In this document: one piece after another, positions 1 through 5,920 of the stretch
Numbering within the stretch: position 1 is the first letter of the stretch
How the letters are laid out: every line of letters starts with the position of its first letter
Assembly (NCBI GenBank): GCA_937873285.1
Contig: CALMNV010000133.1
Span: 1-8,069, forward strand
From: an uncultured Intrasporangium sp.
GTDB taxonomy: Bacteria > Actinomycetota > Actinomycetes > Actinomycetales > Dermatophilaceae
Direction: 5' to 3'
DNA: 8,069 bases
Translations under genes and position numbers: made by a program
The notes under the pieces: model-generated
Database searches by the model: none
What the model saw: only the letters and a program-made list of their open reading frames with translations
What the model was told of the DNA's origin: nothing

Positions 1-230
1 ACCTGGGGGAAGAGCTGCGGCTCGACCCCCTCGAGGTCCCGCAGCGGCTGGAAGAGGTCGATCGAGAGTCCGAGGTCGGCGCACCTGCGGGCCACCTCTG
101 CGGGCGGCAGCGGCGACGCGACGAGGTCACTGTCGAAGACCTCGATGCCGTCGAACTTCGCGGCTGCGATGGCGGTCAGCTTCTCGTCGAGCGCGCCGCT
201 CACCGACACCGTGGCAATGGCCTTGTGCAT
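1..230 (-). CDS. qsuB: 3-dehydroshikimate dehydratase, QsuB-like TIM-barrel protein (N-terminal part, runs off the left edge)
   Basis: The ATG is at 230 and the first 76 residues are present; the rest lies outside the window. The N-terminus reads MHKAIATVSVSGALDEKLTA, then AAAKFDGIEVFDSDL, then a LGLSIDLFQPLRDLEGV stretch. This is the first beta-alpha units of the sugar-phosphate isomerase/AP-endonuclease-2 TIM barrel as found in QsuB. Enzymes of this family dehydrate 3-dehydroshikimate to protocatechuate and so link quinate/shikimate breakdown to the beta-ketoadipate pathway. A GGAGGG ribosome binding site (complement of 234-239) sits just before the ATG. The gene starts 10 bases after the regulator stop, so it is probably the last visible gene of the pcaF-led operon. 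Its placement with pca genes supports the call. I cannot tell whether the missing C-terminus has the extra hydroxyphenylpyruvate-dioxygenase-like domain of Corynebacterium QsuB. Another TIM-barrel isomerase is the alternative. Confidence 0.78.
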   Translation of the reverse strand, partial: MHKAIATVSVSGALDEKLTAIAAAKFDGIEVFDSDLVASPLPPAEVARRCADLGLSIDLFQPLRDLEGVEPQLFPQ

Positions 231-240
231 CGTCCCTCCG

Positions 241-1053
241 TCAGCGATCGGTGGCCTGCAGGTCGGCGCTGATCGCCGCAGCCGCTTCGAGCAGCGCCGG
301 GAGGTAGGACGCGAGGCTGTCGTCGCGGACCGAGCCCGCCTGGGTCGAGACGTTGACCGCCGCGACGACCCTTCCGTCCCGGCCGCGCAACGCAGCCGCG
401 AGGGAGCGCAGCCCGGGCTCGAGCTCCTGGTCGACGAGGCTGAAGCCCTGCGAGCGCACCCGGTCGAGCTCCTGCGACAAGGTGCCCGCGTCGACGATCG
501 TGCGGTCGGTGAGCGGCTGCAGCCGCGTCGAGGCGAGGACCCTGTCGAGCTCGGCACGGGGCAGGGCGGCAAGGAGCACCCGTCCCATCGACGTGGCATA
601 GGCGGGGAAGCGGGTCCCCACGCTGATGTCCACGGTCATGATGCGGCGGGTCGCCACTCGTGCGACATAGACGATGTCGGAGCCGTCGAGGACCGCCACC
701 GAGACGGACTCCCCGAGCCGCGCGGACAGCGCCTCGAGGTGGGGCTGGGCGATCTGGGGCAGTCGCATCGCGGACAGGTAGGCATAGCCCAGCCGCAGGA
801 CCCGCGGTGTCAGCGAGAAGAGCCGGCCGTCGGTCCGCATGTAGCCGAGGTCGACGAGGGTGAGCAGGAACCGCCGAGCCGTGGCGCGCGTCAGTCCGGT
901 GCGGCGCGCGACGTCGCTCAGGGTGACCGCCTCGTTGTCCGCGTCGAAGGACTCGATGACGGCGAGCCCCCGGCCGAGGGACTGCACGTGGGCCTCCCCG
1001 CGCCCGCTTCCGCGGACGTCGGGGCCGCCCGTGCCTGTCATGGCCGCCACCAT
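241..1053 (-). CDS. pcaR: IclR-family transcriptional regulator of the PcaR/PcaU/PobR group
   Basis: This is a 270-residue protein if started at ATG 1053. Residues about 23-85 form the IclR winged helix-turn-helix: HVQSLGRGLAVIESF, then TLSDVARRTGLTRATARRFL with the recognition helix, then GYMRTDGRLFSLTP. Residues about 95-265 are the effector domain (LSARLGESVSVAVLDGSDIV, MGRVLLAALP, the SLVDQELEPGLRSLAAAL segment, and AAVNVSTQ). The QSLxRGLxVI opening and the VDQELExGLRS motif are typical of the beta-ketoadipate regulators, which sense protocatechuate, p-hydroxybenzoate or beta-ketoadipate. The reading frame extends to 1209, but that part overlaps pcaJ and is not regulator-like. An internal ATG at 1041 is a possible alternative start. 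The gene lies 11 bases after the pcaJ stop and 10 bases before the qsuB-like gene, inside the operon it probably controls. The palindromic site at 3660-3678 is its likely target (inference). Whether it activates or represses cannot be read from the sequence. Confidence 0.88.
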   Translation of the reverse strand: MVAAMTGTGGPDVRGSGRGEAHVQSLGRGLAVIESFDADNEAVTLSDVARRTGLTRATARRFLLTLVDLGYMRTDGRLFSLTPRVLRLGYAYLSAMRLPQIAQPHLEALSARLGESVSVAVLDGSDIVYVARVATRRIMTVDISVGTRFPAYATSMGRVLLAALPRAELDRVLASTRLQPLTDRTIVDAGTLSQELDRVRSQGFSLVDQELEPGLRSLAAALRGRDGRVVAAVNVSTQAGSVRDDSLASYLPALLEAAAAISADLQATDR

Positions 1054-1064
1054 ATCCGTCGCCC

Positions 1065-1718
1065 TCACGCCCCGCCGGGGGCTGCCGTGAGCGGCACGTC
1101 CAGGCGCCGCCCCAGCTCGGCGAGGGTGATGCCGAAGGTGCGCTGCACGGCCACCTCCCCGCCGGTCAGCAGGAAGACGCCGTGGTCGGTGTAGACCCGG
1201 CTGACGCACGCGAGGCCGGTGAGGGGGTAGGTGCAGCGCGGCACGAGCTTGGGCCGGCCGTCCTTGCCGAAGAGGGTCATCATCACGTAGACGTCCCTTG
1301 CCCCGGTCGCGAGGTCCATGGCCCCGCCCACCGCGGGGATCGCGTCGGGCGCGCCGGTGTGCCAGTTCGCGAGGTCGCCGTTCGCCGCCACCTGGAAGGC
1401 GCCGAGGACGCAGACGTCGAGGTGCCCGCCCCGCATCATGGCGAACGAGTCGGCGTGGTGGAAGTATGCCGCGCCCGGCAGCTCGGTGACGGGCACCTTG
1501 CCGGCGTTGATGAGGTCGGGATCCACCTCGTCCCCCACCGCGACCGGTCCCATGCCGAGCATGCCGTTCTCGGTGTGCAGCACGATGCCTCGCTCCGCCG
1601 GCAGGTAGTCCGAGACGAGCGTCGGTTGCCCGATCCCGAGGTTGACATAGGAGCCGGCCGGAATGTCCTCGGCGACCAGGCGGGCCATCTGCTCCCGGGT
1701 GAGGGGCCCGCCGCTCAC
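1065..1718 (-). CDS. pcaJ: 3-oxoadipate CoA-transferase subunit B
   Basis: This 217-residue protein is the beta subunit of the enzyme that moves CoA from succinyl-CoA to beta-ketoadipate. Near the N-terminus it has the family pattern AGSYVNLGIGQPTLVSDYL, and then the ENGMLGMGP motif, whose glutamate forms the glutamyl-CoA intermediate in class I CoA-transferases. Further along come GGHLDVCVLGAFQVAANGDL, the AVGGAMDLATGARDV glycine-rich segment and LTGLACVSRVYTD, all in the expected order. The start is GTG at 1718, chosen because it overlaps the pcaI stop as GTGA, which suggests translational coupling. The open frame extends further upstream (to 1883), but that part is arginine-rich shadow of pcaI. 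The length is normal for PcaJ. The IpsJ/ScoB type subunits of acetoacetate CoA-transferase are close relatives; the pca neighbours decide for PcaJ. Confidence 0.95.
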   Translation of the reverse strand: MSGGPLTREQMARLVAEDIPAGSYVNLGIGQPTLVSDYLPAERGIVLHTENGMLGMGPVAVGDEVDPDLINAGKVPVTELPGAAYFHHADSFAMMRGGHLDVCVLGAFQVAANGDLANWHTGAPDAIPAVGGAMDLATGARDVYVMMTLFGKDGRPKLVPRCTYPLTGLACVSRVYTDHGVFLLTGGEVAVQRTFGITLAELGRRLDVPLTAAPGGA

Positions 1719-2428
1719 TGCCCCTGCCCCATTCGAGTGACCTCGGTCGACGCCGGGTCGGCGTCCGGGACGACGACGACCCGGTCGACGTAGATGCCCG
1801 GGGTCACGACGGCCTCGGGGTCGATGGCGCCGGTGTCGACCAGCTCTGAGATTTGCACCACGGCCGTGGCGGCCGCCGTGCACATGATCGGGCCGAAGTT
1901 GCGGGCGGTGCGGCGGTAGACGAGGTTGCCCATGCGGTCGGAGCGCAGCGCCTTGACAAGGGCCAGGTCGGCGGTGATGGGCAGCTCCAGGAGGTAGTCC
2001 CGGCCACCCAGCCGGCGCACCTCCTTGCCCTCGGCGAGCAGGGTCCCCACGCCGGTCGGCGTGTAGAAGCCTCCCAGGCCGGCGCCTCCGGCGCGGATCC
2101 GCTCGGCGAGGTTGCCCTGCGGCACCACCTCCAGCTCGATCCGACCGGCTCGGTAGAGCTCGTCGAAGACGTAGGAGTCGCTCTGCCGGGGGAAGGAGCA
2201 GATGATCTTGCGCACCTGGCCGCCGGCGAGCAGCGCGGCAAGCCCCCGGTCTCCGTTGCCGGCGTTGTTGTTGACGACCGTCAGGTGCTGGGCCCCCGTC
2301 CGGCGCAGCGCGTCGATGAGCTCCATCGGCTGCCCTGCGGTGCCGAAGCCCCCGATGAGCACCGTGGCCCCGTCCTGCACGCCGGCGAGCGCCTCGTCGG
2401 GCCCGGGCGCGATCGTCAGGCGGCTCAT
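1715..2428 (-). CDS. pcaI: 3-oxoadipate CoA-transferase subunit A
   Basis: This 237-residue alpha subunit pairs with the downstream PcaJ. It has the CoA-binding glycine-rich loop DGATVLIGGFGTAGQPMEL at about residues 18-36, then LTVVNNNAGNGDRGLAALL, the KIICSFPRQSD strand, and VPQGNLAERIRAGGAGLGGF followed by TPTGVGTLLAEGKEV. These are the standard blocks of the A subunit of class I CoA-transferases. The ATG at 2428 overlaps the pcaF stop as ATGA, and the end overlaps pcaJ by four bases, so F, I and J look translationally coupled. The frame continues open upstream to 3025, but that stretch is out-of-frame arginine-rich shadow of pcaF. The tail TEVTRMGQGQ is short and polar. The length is slightly below that of many proteobacterial PcaI proteins and normal for actinobacteria. 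Succinyl-CoA:acetoacetate transferase subunit A is the only serious alternative. Confidence 0.95.
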   Translation of the reverse strand: MSRLTIAPGPDEALAGVQDGATVLIGGFGTAGQPMELIDALRRTGAQHLTVVNNNAGNGDRGLAALLAGGQVRKIICSFPRQSDSYVFDELYRAGRIELEVVPQGNLAERIRAGGAGLGGFYTPTGVGTLLAEGKEVRRLGGRDYLLELPITADLALVKALRSDRMGNLVYRRTARNFGPIMCTAAATAVVQISELVDTGAIDPEAVVTPGIYVDRVVVVPDADPASTEVTRMGQGQ

Positions 2429-3615
2429 GAGGCCGTGCTCTCGAGGACGACGGCCAGCCCCTGACCCACGCCGATGCAGATGGCCGCCACGCCCCAGCGG
2501 TGGCCGCCCTCGCGCATCCGCCCTTCCAGCGTGCCGAGGATCCGGCCGCCCGAGGCGCCGAGCGGGTGCCCGATGGCGAGGGCGCCTCCGCGTGCGTTGA
2601 CGATGTCGGGGTCGATGCCCCACGCGTCGATGCACACGAGCGACTGCACCGCGAAGGCCTCGTTGAGCTCGACGGCCGTCACGTCGCCCCAGCCGATCCC
2701 GGCTCGTCTCAGCGCCGTGTTCGCCGCCTCGACGGGCGCGTAGCCGAACCGCTGCGGCTCGAGGGCGAAGCTCCCGCGCCCCGCGATGCGGGCCAGCGGC
2801 GGCGCCCCCACGAGCCGCTCCGCGGACGCCGCCCCGATGAGGACGGCCGAGGCCCCGTCGTTGAGCGGCGAGGCGTTGCCGGCCGTGATCGTGCCGTCGG
2901 CACGGAACGACGGCGTCAGGGCGGCGAGGCGCTCGGGGGTCGACTCGGCCCGGATGCTCTCGTCGCGCTCGAGGTCGGCGCCGGGCACGGCGGCGACGAG
3001 GTCGTCGTAGAACCCGTCGGTCCACGCCTCGTCGGCGAGGCGGTGCGAGCGCACGGCGAACTCGTCCTGCCGCTCGCGGCTGACGGCATACTGCTCACGC
3101 AGCTGCTCGTTCGCCTCGCCGAGCGAGACGGTCCACGCCGCCGGCATCGCCGGGTTGACGAGGCGCCAGCCGAGGGTCGTCGACGACAGGGTCGCGTTGC
3201 CGGCCGGATAGGCGCGCTCCGGCTTGGGCAGCACCCAGGGGGCCCGGCTCATCGACTCGGTGCCGCCGGTGAGGACGAGCTCGGCGTCGCCGGTCTCCAC
3301 CTGACGCGAGCCGATCATGGCCGCGTCGAGGCTCGACCCGCACAGCCGGTTGACGGTGGTGGCCGGCACCGAGACGGGCAGCCCGGCGAGCAGACCCGCC
3401 ATCCGGCCGACGTTGCGGTTGTCCTCGCCCGCGCCGTTGGCGTTGCCGAAGACGATCTCATCGACGGCGGCCGGGTCGAGGTCCGGCGTCTTGGACAGCA
3501 GGGCCGTGATGGCGGTCGCCGCGAGGTCGTCGGGGCGCACCCCCGCGAGTGCGCCTCCGAACCGGCCGAACGGAGTCCGGACCGCCGTGTAGAGATATGC
3601 CGCCGGCACCGTCAT
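2425..3615 (-). CDS. pcaF: 3-oxoadipyl-CoA thiolase (beta-ketoadipyl-CoA thiolase)
   Basis: This 396-residue thiolase cleaves beta-ketoadipyl-CoA to succinyl-CoA and acetyl-CoA, the last step of the pathway. The N-terminus AVRTPFGRFGGALAGVRPDD is typical. The acylated cysteine is C92 in TVNRLCGSSLDAAMIG. LNEAFAVQS follows, then H350 in GGALAIGHPLGASGGRI and C380 in AAICIGVGQGLAVVLE, the two acid-base residues. I chose ATG 3615 because AAGGA lies a few bases upstream and the gene then has a leader of about 44 bases from the predicted start of transcription. The upstream ATG at 3651 would give 408 residues but has no ribosome binding site and would sit about 8 bases after that start. The stop overlaps the pcaI ATG. 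The generic acetyl-CoA acetyltransferase label is possible from sequence alone; the pcaIJ context points to PcaF. Confidence 0.95.
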   Translation of the reverse strand: MTVPAAYLYTAVRTPFGRFGGALAGVRPDDLAATAITALLSKTPDLDPAAVDEIVFGNANGAGEDNRNVGRMAGLLAGLPVSVPATTVNRLCGSSLDAAMIGSRQVETGDAELVLTGGTESMSRAPWVLPKPERAYPAGNATLSSTTLGWRLVNPAMPAAWTVSLGEANEQLREQYAVSRERQDEFAVRSHRLADEAWTDGFYDDLVAAVPGADLERDESIRAESTPERLAALTPSFRADGTITAGNASPLNDGASAVLIGAASAERLVGAPPLARIAGRGSFALEPQRFGYAPVEAANTALRRAGIGWGDVTAVELNEAFAVQSLVCIDAWGIDPDIVNARGGALAIGHPLGASGGRILGTLEGRMREGGHRWGVAAICIGVGQGLAVVLESTAS

Positions 3616-3659
3616 CACATCCTTGTCTGAGGTGGGAGCCGTGATGGGCATGACGCACG

Positions 3660-3698
3660 ATGTTCACTAGACGAACATAGGTGCGCTATGTGAACCGC
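3660..3698. promoter_or_regulatory. Putative IclR/PcaR-type operator: palindrome plus a third direct half-site
   Basis: ATGTTC (3660-3665) and GAACAT (3673-3678) form an inverted repeat with 7 bases between. A third half-site, GTGAAC (3690-3695), repeats the right arm in direct orientation 19 bases further on. A nested ACATAG/CTATGT inverted repeat spans about 3676-3691. One palindrome plus one extra direct copy resembles the arrangement described for PcaU of Acinetobacter. The site lies between pcaL and pcaF and covers the predicted -10, so it probably controls pcaF and the genes after it. Binding by the regulator at 241-1053 is inference. Confidence 0.5.
3666..3694 (-). promoter_or_regulatory. 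Predicted sigma-70 type promoter of the pcaF-I-J-R-qsuB unit
   Basis: Read on the minus strand, TTCACA (complement of 3689-3694) matches the -35 consensus at five of six positions. After exactly 17 bases comes TCTAGT (complement of 3666-3671), matching four of six -10 positions. Transcription would begin near 3658-3660, leaving a leader of about 44 bases before ATG 3615. The -10 lies inside the GTTC/GAAC palindrome, as expected for repression. This is prediction only. Confidence 0.5.
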
Positions 3699-3702
3699 CA
3701 TG

Positions 3703-4887
3703 CTAGTGCGACCTCTCCGGGTCGTCAACGCTGGCGAATGCCTCCTGTGCCGTGCGGAACGCCGCGTTGGCCGCCGGCACGCCGCAGTAGACGGCCGACT
3801 GCAGCAGCACTTCGGCGATCTCAGCGCGGGTCAGGCCACCCCGCAGGGCGGCTCGCACGTGCAGCCCCAGCTCCTCCCAGTGGCCGTGCGCGACGAGGGC
3901 GGTGAGCGTGATCATCGACCGGGAGCGCCGGTCGAGGCCGGGGCGGGTCCACACCGAGCCCCAGGCATACCGGGTGATGAGGTCCTGGAAGTCCCGCGTC
4001 GTCTCGTCGGTCGCCGCCACCGCACGATCGACGTGGGCGTCGCCGAGGACCGCTCGCCGCACGGCCATCCCGCTGCGGTGCACCTCCTCCTGCGTCTGCA
4101 GGCCGGCGAGAAAGCCGAGGAGCACGGTGGCGGTCCGCAGGGGGGCCTCCGCCGGCGCGAGGTGCCCGACGTCGTCGAGCACGACGAGGCGGCCCGCCGG
4201 AACCCCGTCGGCCAGCGCTCGCCCGAGCTCGGGTGGCGCGACCGGATCGAGCGCGCCGGAGACCACGAGCAGCGGTGGCCGGACCGCGCCGAGGCGGTCG
4301 GTCAGGTCGAGCGCGGCGAGGGCCTCGCACACCAGCGCGTAGGACTCGGCGTCGGCATCCCGCAGGTCCTGCAGCAGGGCCGCGGCCGTCGCCGGCTCTC
4401 GATCGAGGAAGCCCGGGGCGAACCATCGGTCGGCGGACCCCTCGACGAGCGCGGAGGTGCCGCTGCGCCGCACGAGCTCGGCGCGCTGGCGCCAGCCCAC
4501 CGCGCTGCCGATCCTCGCGCCGGAGCAGAGGACCGCCGCCGCGTCGACCCGGTGCGGAGCGTCGAGGGCCAGCTGCAGGCCGACGGCGCCGCCGACGGAG
4601 TCGCCGGCGTGGCGGAAGGGCCGGCCGACGCCGCGCCGGCCGTCGGTCCGGTCGACGAGGTCGAGCACCGCCGCAGCGAGCTCGGCGATGGTGAACGGCG
4701 CGGTCGCGGGCGCGCTGCGACCGTGCCCGGGCAGGTCCCAGGCGACGACGTCGTGGGTGTCGGCCAGCCCGGTGGCGCACTCGTGCCACAGGCGGGTCGA
4801 GGTGCCCAGCGACGGGCCCAGCACGAGCAGCGGCCATCCGGTGCGCTCGGGCGTCAGGCGGGTGGCGGTGAGGACGGGGACGGGCAC
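3703..4887 (-). CDS. pcaL: Fused 3-oxoadipate enol-lactonase / 4-carboxymuconolactone decarboxylase
   Basis: This 394-residue fusion catalyses two consecutive steps: decarboxylation of 4-carboxymuconolactone and hydrolysis of the enol-lactone to beta-ketoadipate. Residues about 15-260 are the alpha/beta-hydrolase (PcaD): LLVLGPSLGTSTRLW, VVAWDLPGHGRS, the nucleophile elbow GDSVGGAVGLQLAL with Ser97, then the acid in VSGALDPVAPPELG and the histidine in DDVGHLAPAEAP. Residues about 273-385 are the AhpD-like decarboxylase (PcaC): GMAVRRAVLGDAHVDRA, then DFQDLITRYAWGSVWTRPGL, LHVRAALRGGLT and VYCGVPAANAAF. The fusion order is the one known as PcaL in Streptomyces and Rhodococcus. The GTG at 4887 is preceded by a strong GAAGGAG site at a 5-base distance. 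The frame is open further up to 5202, but that part is arginine/proline-rich and non-homologous. In most actinobacteria pcaL follows pcaHGB; here the upstream neighbour is a cytochrome bd fragment. Confidence 0.95.
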   Translation of the reverse strand: MPVPVLTATRLTPERTGWPLLVLGPSLGTSTRLWHECATGLADTHDVVAWDLPGHGRSAPATAPFTIAELAAAVLDLVDRTDGRRGVGRPFRHAGDSVGGAVGLQLALDAPHRVDAAAVLCSGARIGSAVGWRQRAELVRRSGTSALVEGSADRWFAPGFLDREPATAAALLQDLRDADAESYALVCEALAALDLTDRLGAVRPPLLVVSGALDPVAPPELGRALADGVPAGRLVVLDDVGHLAPAEAPLRTATVLLGFLAGLQTQEEVHRSGMAVRRAVLGDAHVDRAVAATDETTRDFQDLITRYAWGSVWTRPGLDRRSRSMITLTALVAHGHWEELGLHVRAALRGGLTRAEIAEVLLQSAVYCGVPAANAAFRTAQEAFASVDDPERSH

Positions 4888-4892
4888 GGCTA

Positions 4893-4899
4893 CTCCTTC
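4893..4899 (-). promoter_or_regulatory. Ribosome binding site fixing the pcaL GTG start
   Basis: The minus strand reads GAAGGAG, then five bases, then GTG at 4887. This strong site decides the pcaL start against the longer open frame that continues to 5202. Confidence 0.75.
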
Positions 4900-4987
4900 G
4901 CAGGTGGGGCGGCGGTGGTGGGCGTGCGAGCAGCGGCGACCGTGACGTCGACGAGCCGCGGGCGGCCCGACCGCGGCCTGCGCAGCA

Positions 4988-5001
4988 CTCGGTTGACCGA
5001 G
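4988..5001. promoter_or_regulatory. Short palindrome in the pcaL upstream spacer, possible operator
   Basis: CTCGGT and ACCGAG flank a TG centre. It lies in the 194-bp spacer between pcaL and the cydB fragment (4888-5081), about 100 bases upstream of pcaL. It does not resemble the GTTC/GAAC site in front of pcaF. I see no convincing -35/-10 pair for pcaL in this spacer, and chance occurrence in such GC-rich DNA is quite possible. Confidence 0.2.
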
Positions 5002-5058
5002 GCCTGGCGTGGGTAATGGCACCAACCGGCCCGCTCGACCGGTTCGATCGTGCGCCGG

Positions 5059-5076
5059 CACCGGCCAGCGCCGGTG
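5059..5076 (-). terminator. Possible hairpin terminator after the cydB fragment
   Basis: CACCGGC (5059-5065) and GCCGGTG (5070-5076) form a perfect 7-bp stem with a 4-base loop, starting 5 bases past the cydB stop on the minus strand. No T-run follows, so at best this is a U-tract-less terminator of the kind common in GC-rich actinobacteria. Confidence 0.3.
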
Positions 5077-5081
5077 GGGCT

Positions 5082-5702
5082 TCAGTGGCGTCCGGCGCGG
5101 TCGGCCCGGGCCCAGCCGGGGCGTTGGGTGAGCCAGAACAGGTAGCCGAGGGCGGGCAGGACGACGGCGCCGGCGGCCGCGAAGACGACGACCAGCGCCC
5201 ACAGCGTGGCTCGGGCGCCGGCGGCGCGGTCGATGGTGATGACCTCAGCGAGGACCCACGGGTACTGCCCGACGCCCCAGCCGATGACGACCGCGACCAC
5301 GGCGACCGCCGCGCCGGCCCGAGCCACCTGGAAACGTCGGGACCAGAGGGCGGCAAGAGCGGTCGCGCCAGCAACCACTGAGATGGCGATGGCGGGCGCG
5401 GCTCGCCCGGTGAGCCCGTCGAAGAGCGCCGCTGCGTCGCGCTCGAGCAGGGGGATCGCCGCGAGGGCAGCGGCGCCACTGAGCACACCGGCGGCAAGGG
5501 CGCGGCGACGGCACGCCTCGACGAGCGCGGTGTCGTCGCGGTTGGCGGCCTCGGCGGTCAGGAAGGTGGCGGCGAGGAACGAGCAGGTGAGCACGGCGAG
5601 GGTGCCGCCGGCCCGGCCGGTCCAGAGGGGACCCCCTCCGAGACGATGGGACCTGCGGCACCTGCCCACGGGTGTGCGCAGGTGCCGGCACCTGCTCACC
5701 AC
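5082..5702 (-). CDS. cydB: Cytochrome bd oxidase subunit II, C-terminal fragment (5'-truncated)
   Basis: About 180 residues from W27 of this frame (near 5624) to the stop at 5082 look like the C-terminal half of CydB, the second integral membrane subunit of the cytochrome bd quinol oxidase. Five hydrophobic segments follow one another: around TLAVLTCSFLAATFLTAEA, ALAAGVLSGAAALAAI, AIAISVVAGATALAALW, AVAVVAVVIGWGVGQYPW and TLWALVVVFAAAGAVVLPAL. The GWGVxQYPW block followed by a TLWALxVVF helix is characteristic of the family. Full CydB has over 300 residues and 8 to 9 helices, so the N-terminal half is missing. The first 26 residues of the frame are arginine-rich translation of the hairpin repeats, and its GTG start at 5702 falls in a repeat loop, so it is unlikely to be a true start. 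No cydA and no CydB N-terminus appear in any frame up to 5920. It is either a decayed gene or one cut by an artificial join. Confidence 0.72.
   Translation of the reverse strand: MVSRCRHLRTPVGRCRRSHRLGGGPLWTGRAGGTLAVLTCSFLAATFLTAEAANRDDTALVEACRRRALAAGVLSGAAALAAIPLLERDAAALFDGLTGRAAPAIAISVVAGATALAALWSRRFQVARAGAAVAVVAVVIGWGVGQYPWVLAEVITIDRAAGARATLWALVVVFAAAGAVVLPALGYLFWLTQRPGWARADRAGRH
5657..5686. repeat. 30-bp hairpin repeat, copy 1
   Basis: The left arm GGCACCTGCCCAC, a 4-base loop GGGT and the right arm GTGCGCAGGTGCC give a 13-bp stem with one mismatch. Copy 2 follows immediately with no spacer. The pair resembles a repetitive extragenic palindrome. Confidence 0.8.
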
Positions 5703-5716
5703 TGTGCGCAGGTGCC
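5687..5716. repeat. 30-bp hairpin repeat, copy 2
   Basis: The left arm GGCACCTGCTCAC, loop CACT and right arm GTGCGCAGGTGCC are nearly identical to copy 1. Only the mismatched arm base and three of the four loop bases differ. The seam between the copies makes a perfect 18-bp palindrome (5678-5695). A degenerate extra GGACCTGC precedes copy 1 at about 5649. Confidence 0.8.
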
Positions 5717-5881
5717 ATACGCGGCGGAGGAGGTCAGGGACGAGGGAAGTCGGTAACCGATCGGGCGTAGGAGCGGGCGCGGTCCGCCCAGGTCACCAGA
5801 TCCAGACGACGAGAGCAGCCAGCTTTTCATCGCCGACTGGCTTCGCGAATCGGCGGCTCCGACGCGATAGGCGCGCCGTAG

Positions 5882-5910
5882 TTAGCCCCCCGTGACTTAC
5901 GGGGGGGTAA
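5882..5910. repeat. C6/G7 inverted repeat with 12-bp arms
   Basis: TTAGCCCCCCGT (5882-5893) and ACGGGGGGGTAA (5899-5910) pair with one mismatch around the loop GACTT. It could be a terminator-like hairpin or an element end, or it could mark the join, since the allantoate amidohydrolase remnant starts right after it. No T-run follows, so I do not call it a terminator. Confidence 0.6.
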
Positions 5911-5920
5911 TGGATGGTTG

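Larger units (their letters stand above)
5625..5920. other. Non-coding joint between the actinobacterial-like and the purine-degradation segments
   Basis: About 296 bases separate the last recognisable CydB codon (minus strand) from the first plausible allantoate amidohydrolase codon (plus strand). It holds the two 30-bp hairpin repeats, an 11-bp palindrome TCGGTAACCGA (5750-5760), a 6-bp stem CGCCGA/TCGGCG around 5831-5855, and the C6/G7 inverted repeat. All frames here are short or interrupted and I recognise no protein. The exact join cannot be placed by eye. Confidence 0.6.

Noticed and set aside
145..1194. Long plus-strand open frame of 349 codons opposite the IclR regulator and the end of pcaJ
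   Set aside because: It is arginine- and histidine-rich with no recognisable motif, and lies antisense to two well-supported genes. It is a GC-rich antisense artefact.
2500..3630. Plus-strand open frame of 376 codons over pcaF
   Set aside because: Antisense to the thiolase and compositionally an artefact.
3700..5016. Plus-strand open frame of 438 codons over pcaL
   Set aside because: Low-complexity Gly/Arg/Glu-rich composition and fully antisense to pcaL, whose catalytic motifs are intact.
4993..5019. TTGACC ... TAATGG as a plus-strand promoter
   Set aside because: The spacing is only 15 bases and no plus-strand gene follows within reach.
3821..5497. Minus-strand open frame of 558 codons spanning pcaL and cydB
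   Set aside because: Made mostly of Arg/Pro/Ser runs in the wrong frame for both genes; no homology seen.
5657..5716. CRISPR array
   Set aside because: Only two copies, directly abutting with no spacers, and each unit is itself a hairpin.
5206..5895. Plus-strand open frame of 229 codons over the cydB fragment
   Set aside because: Alanine/arginine-rich antisense frame that continues through the hairpin repeats; not protein-like.
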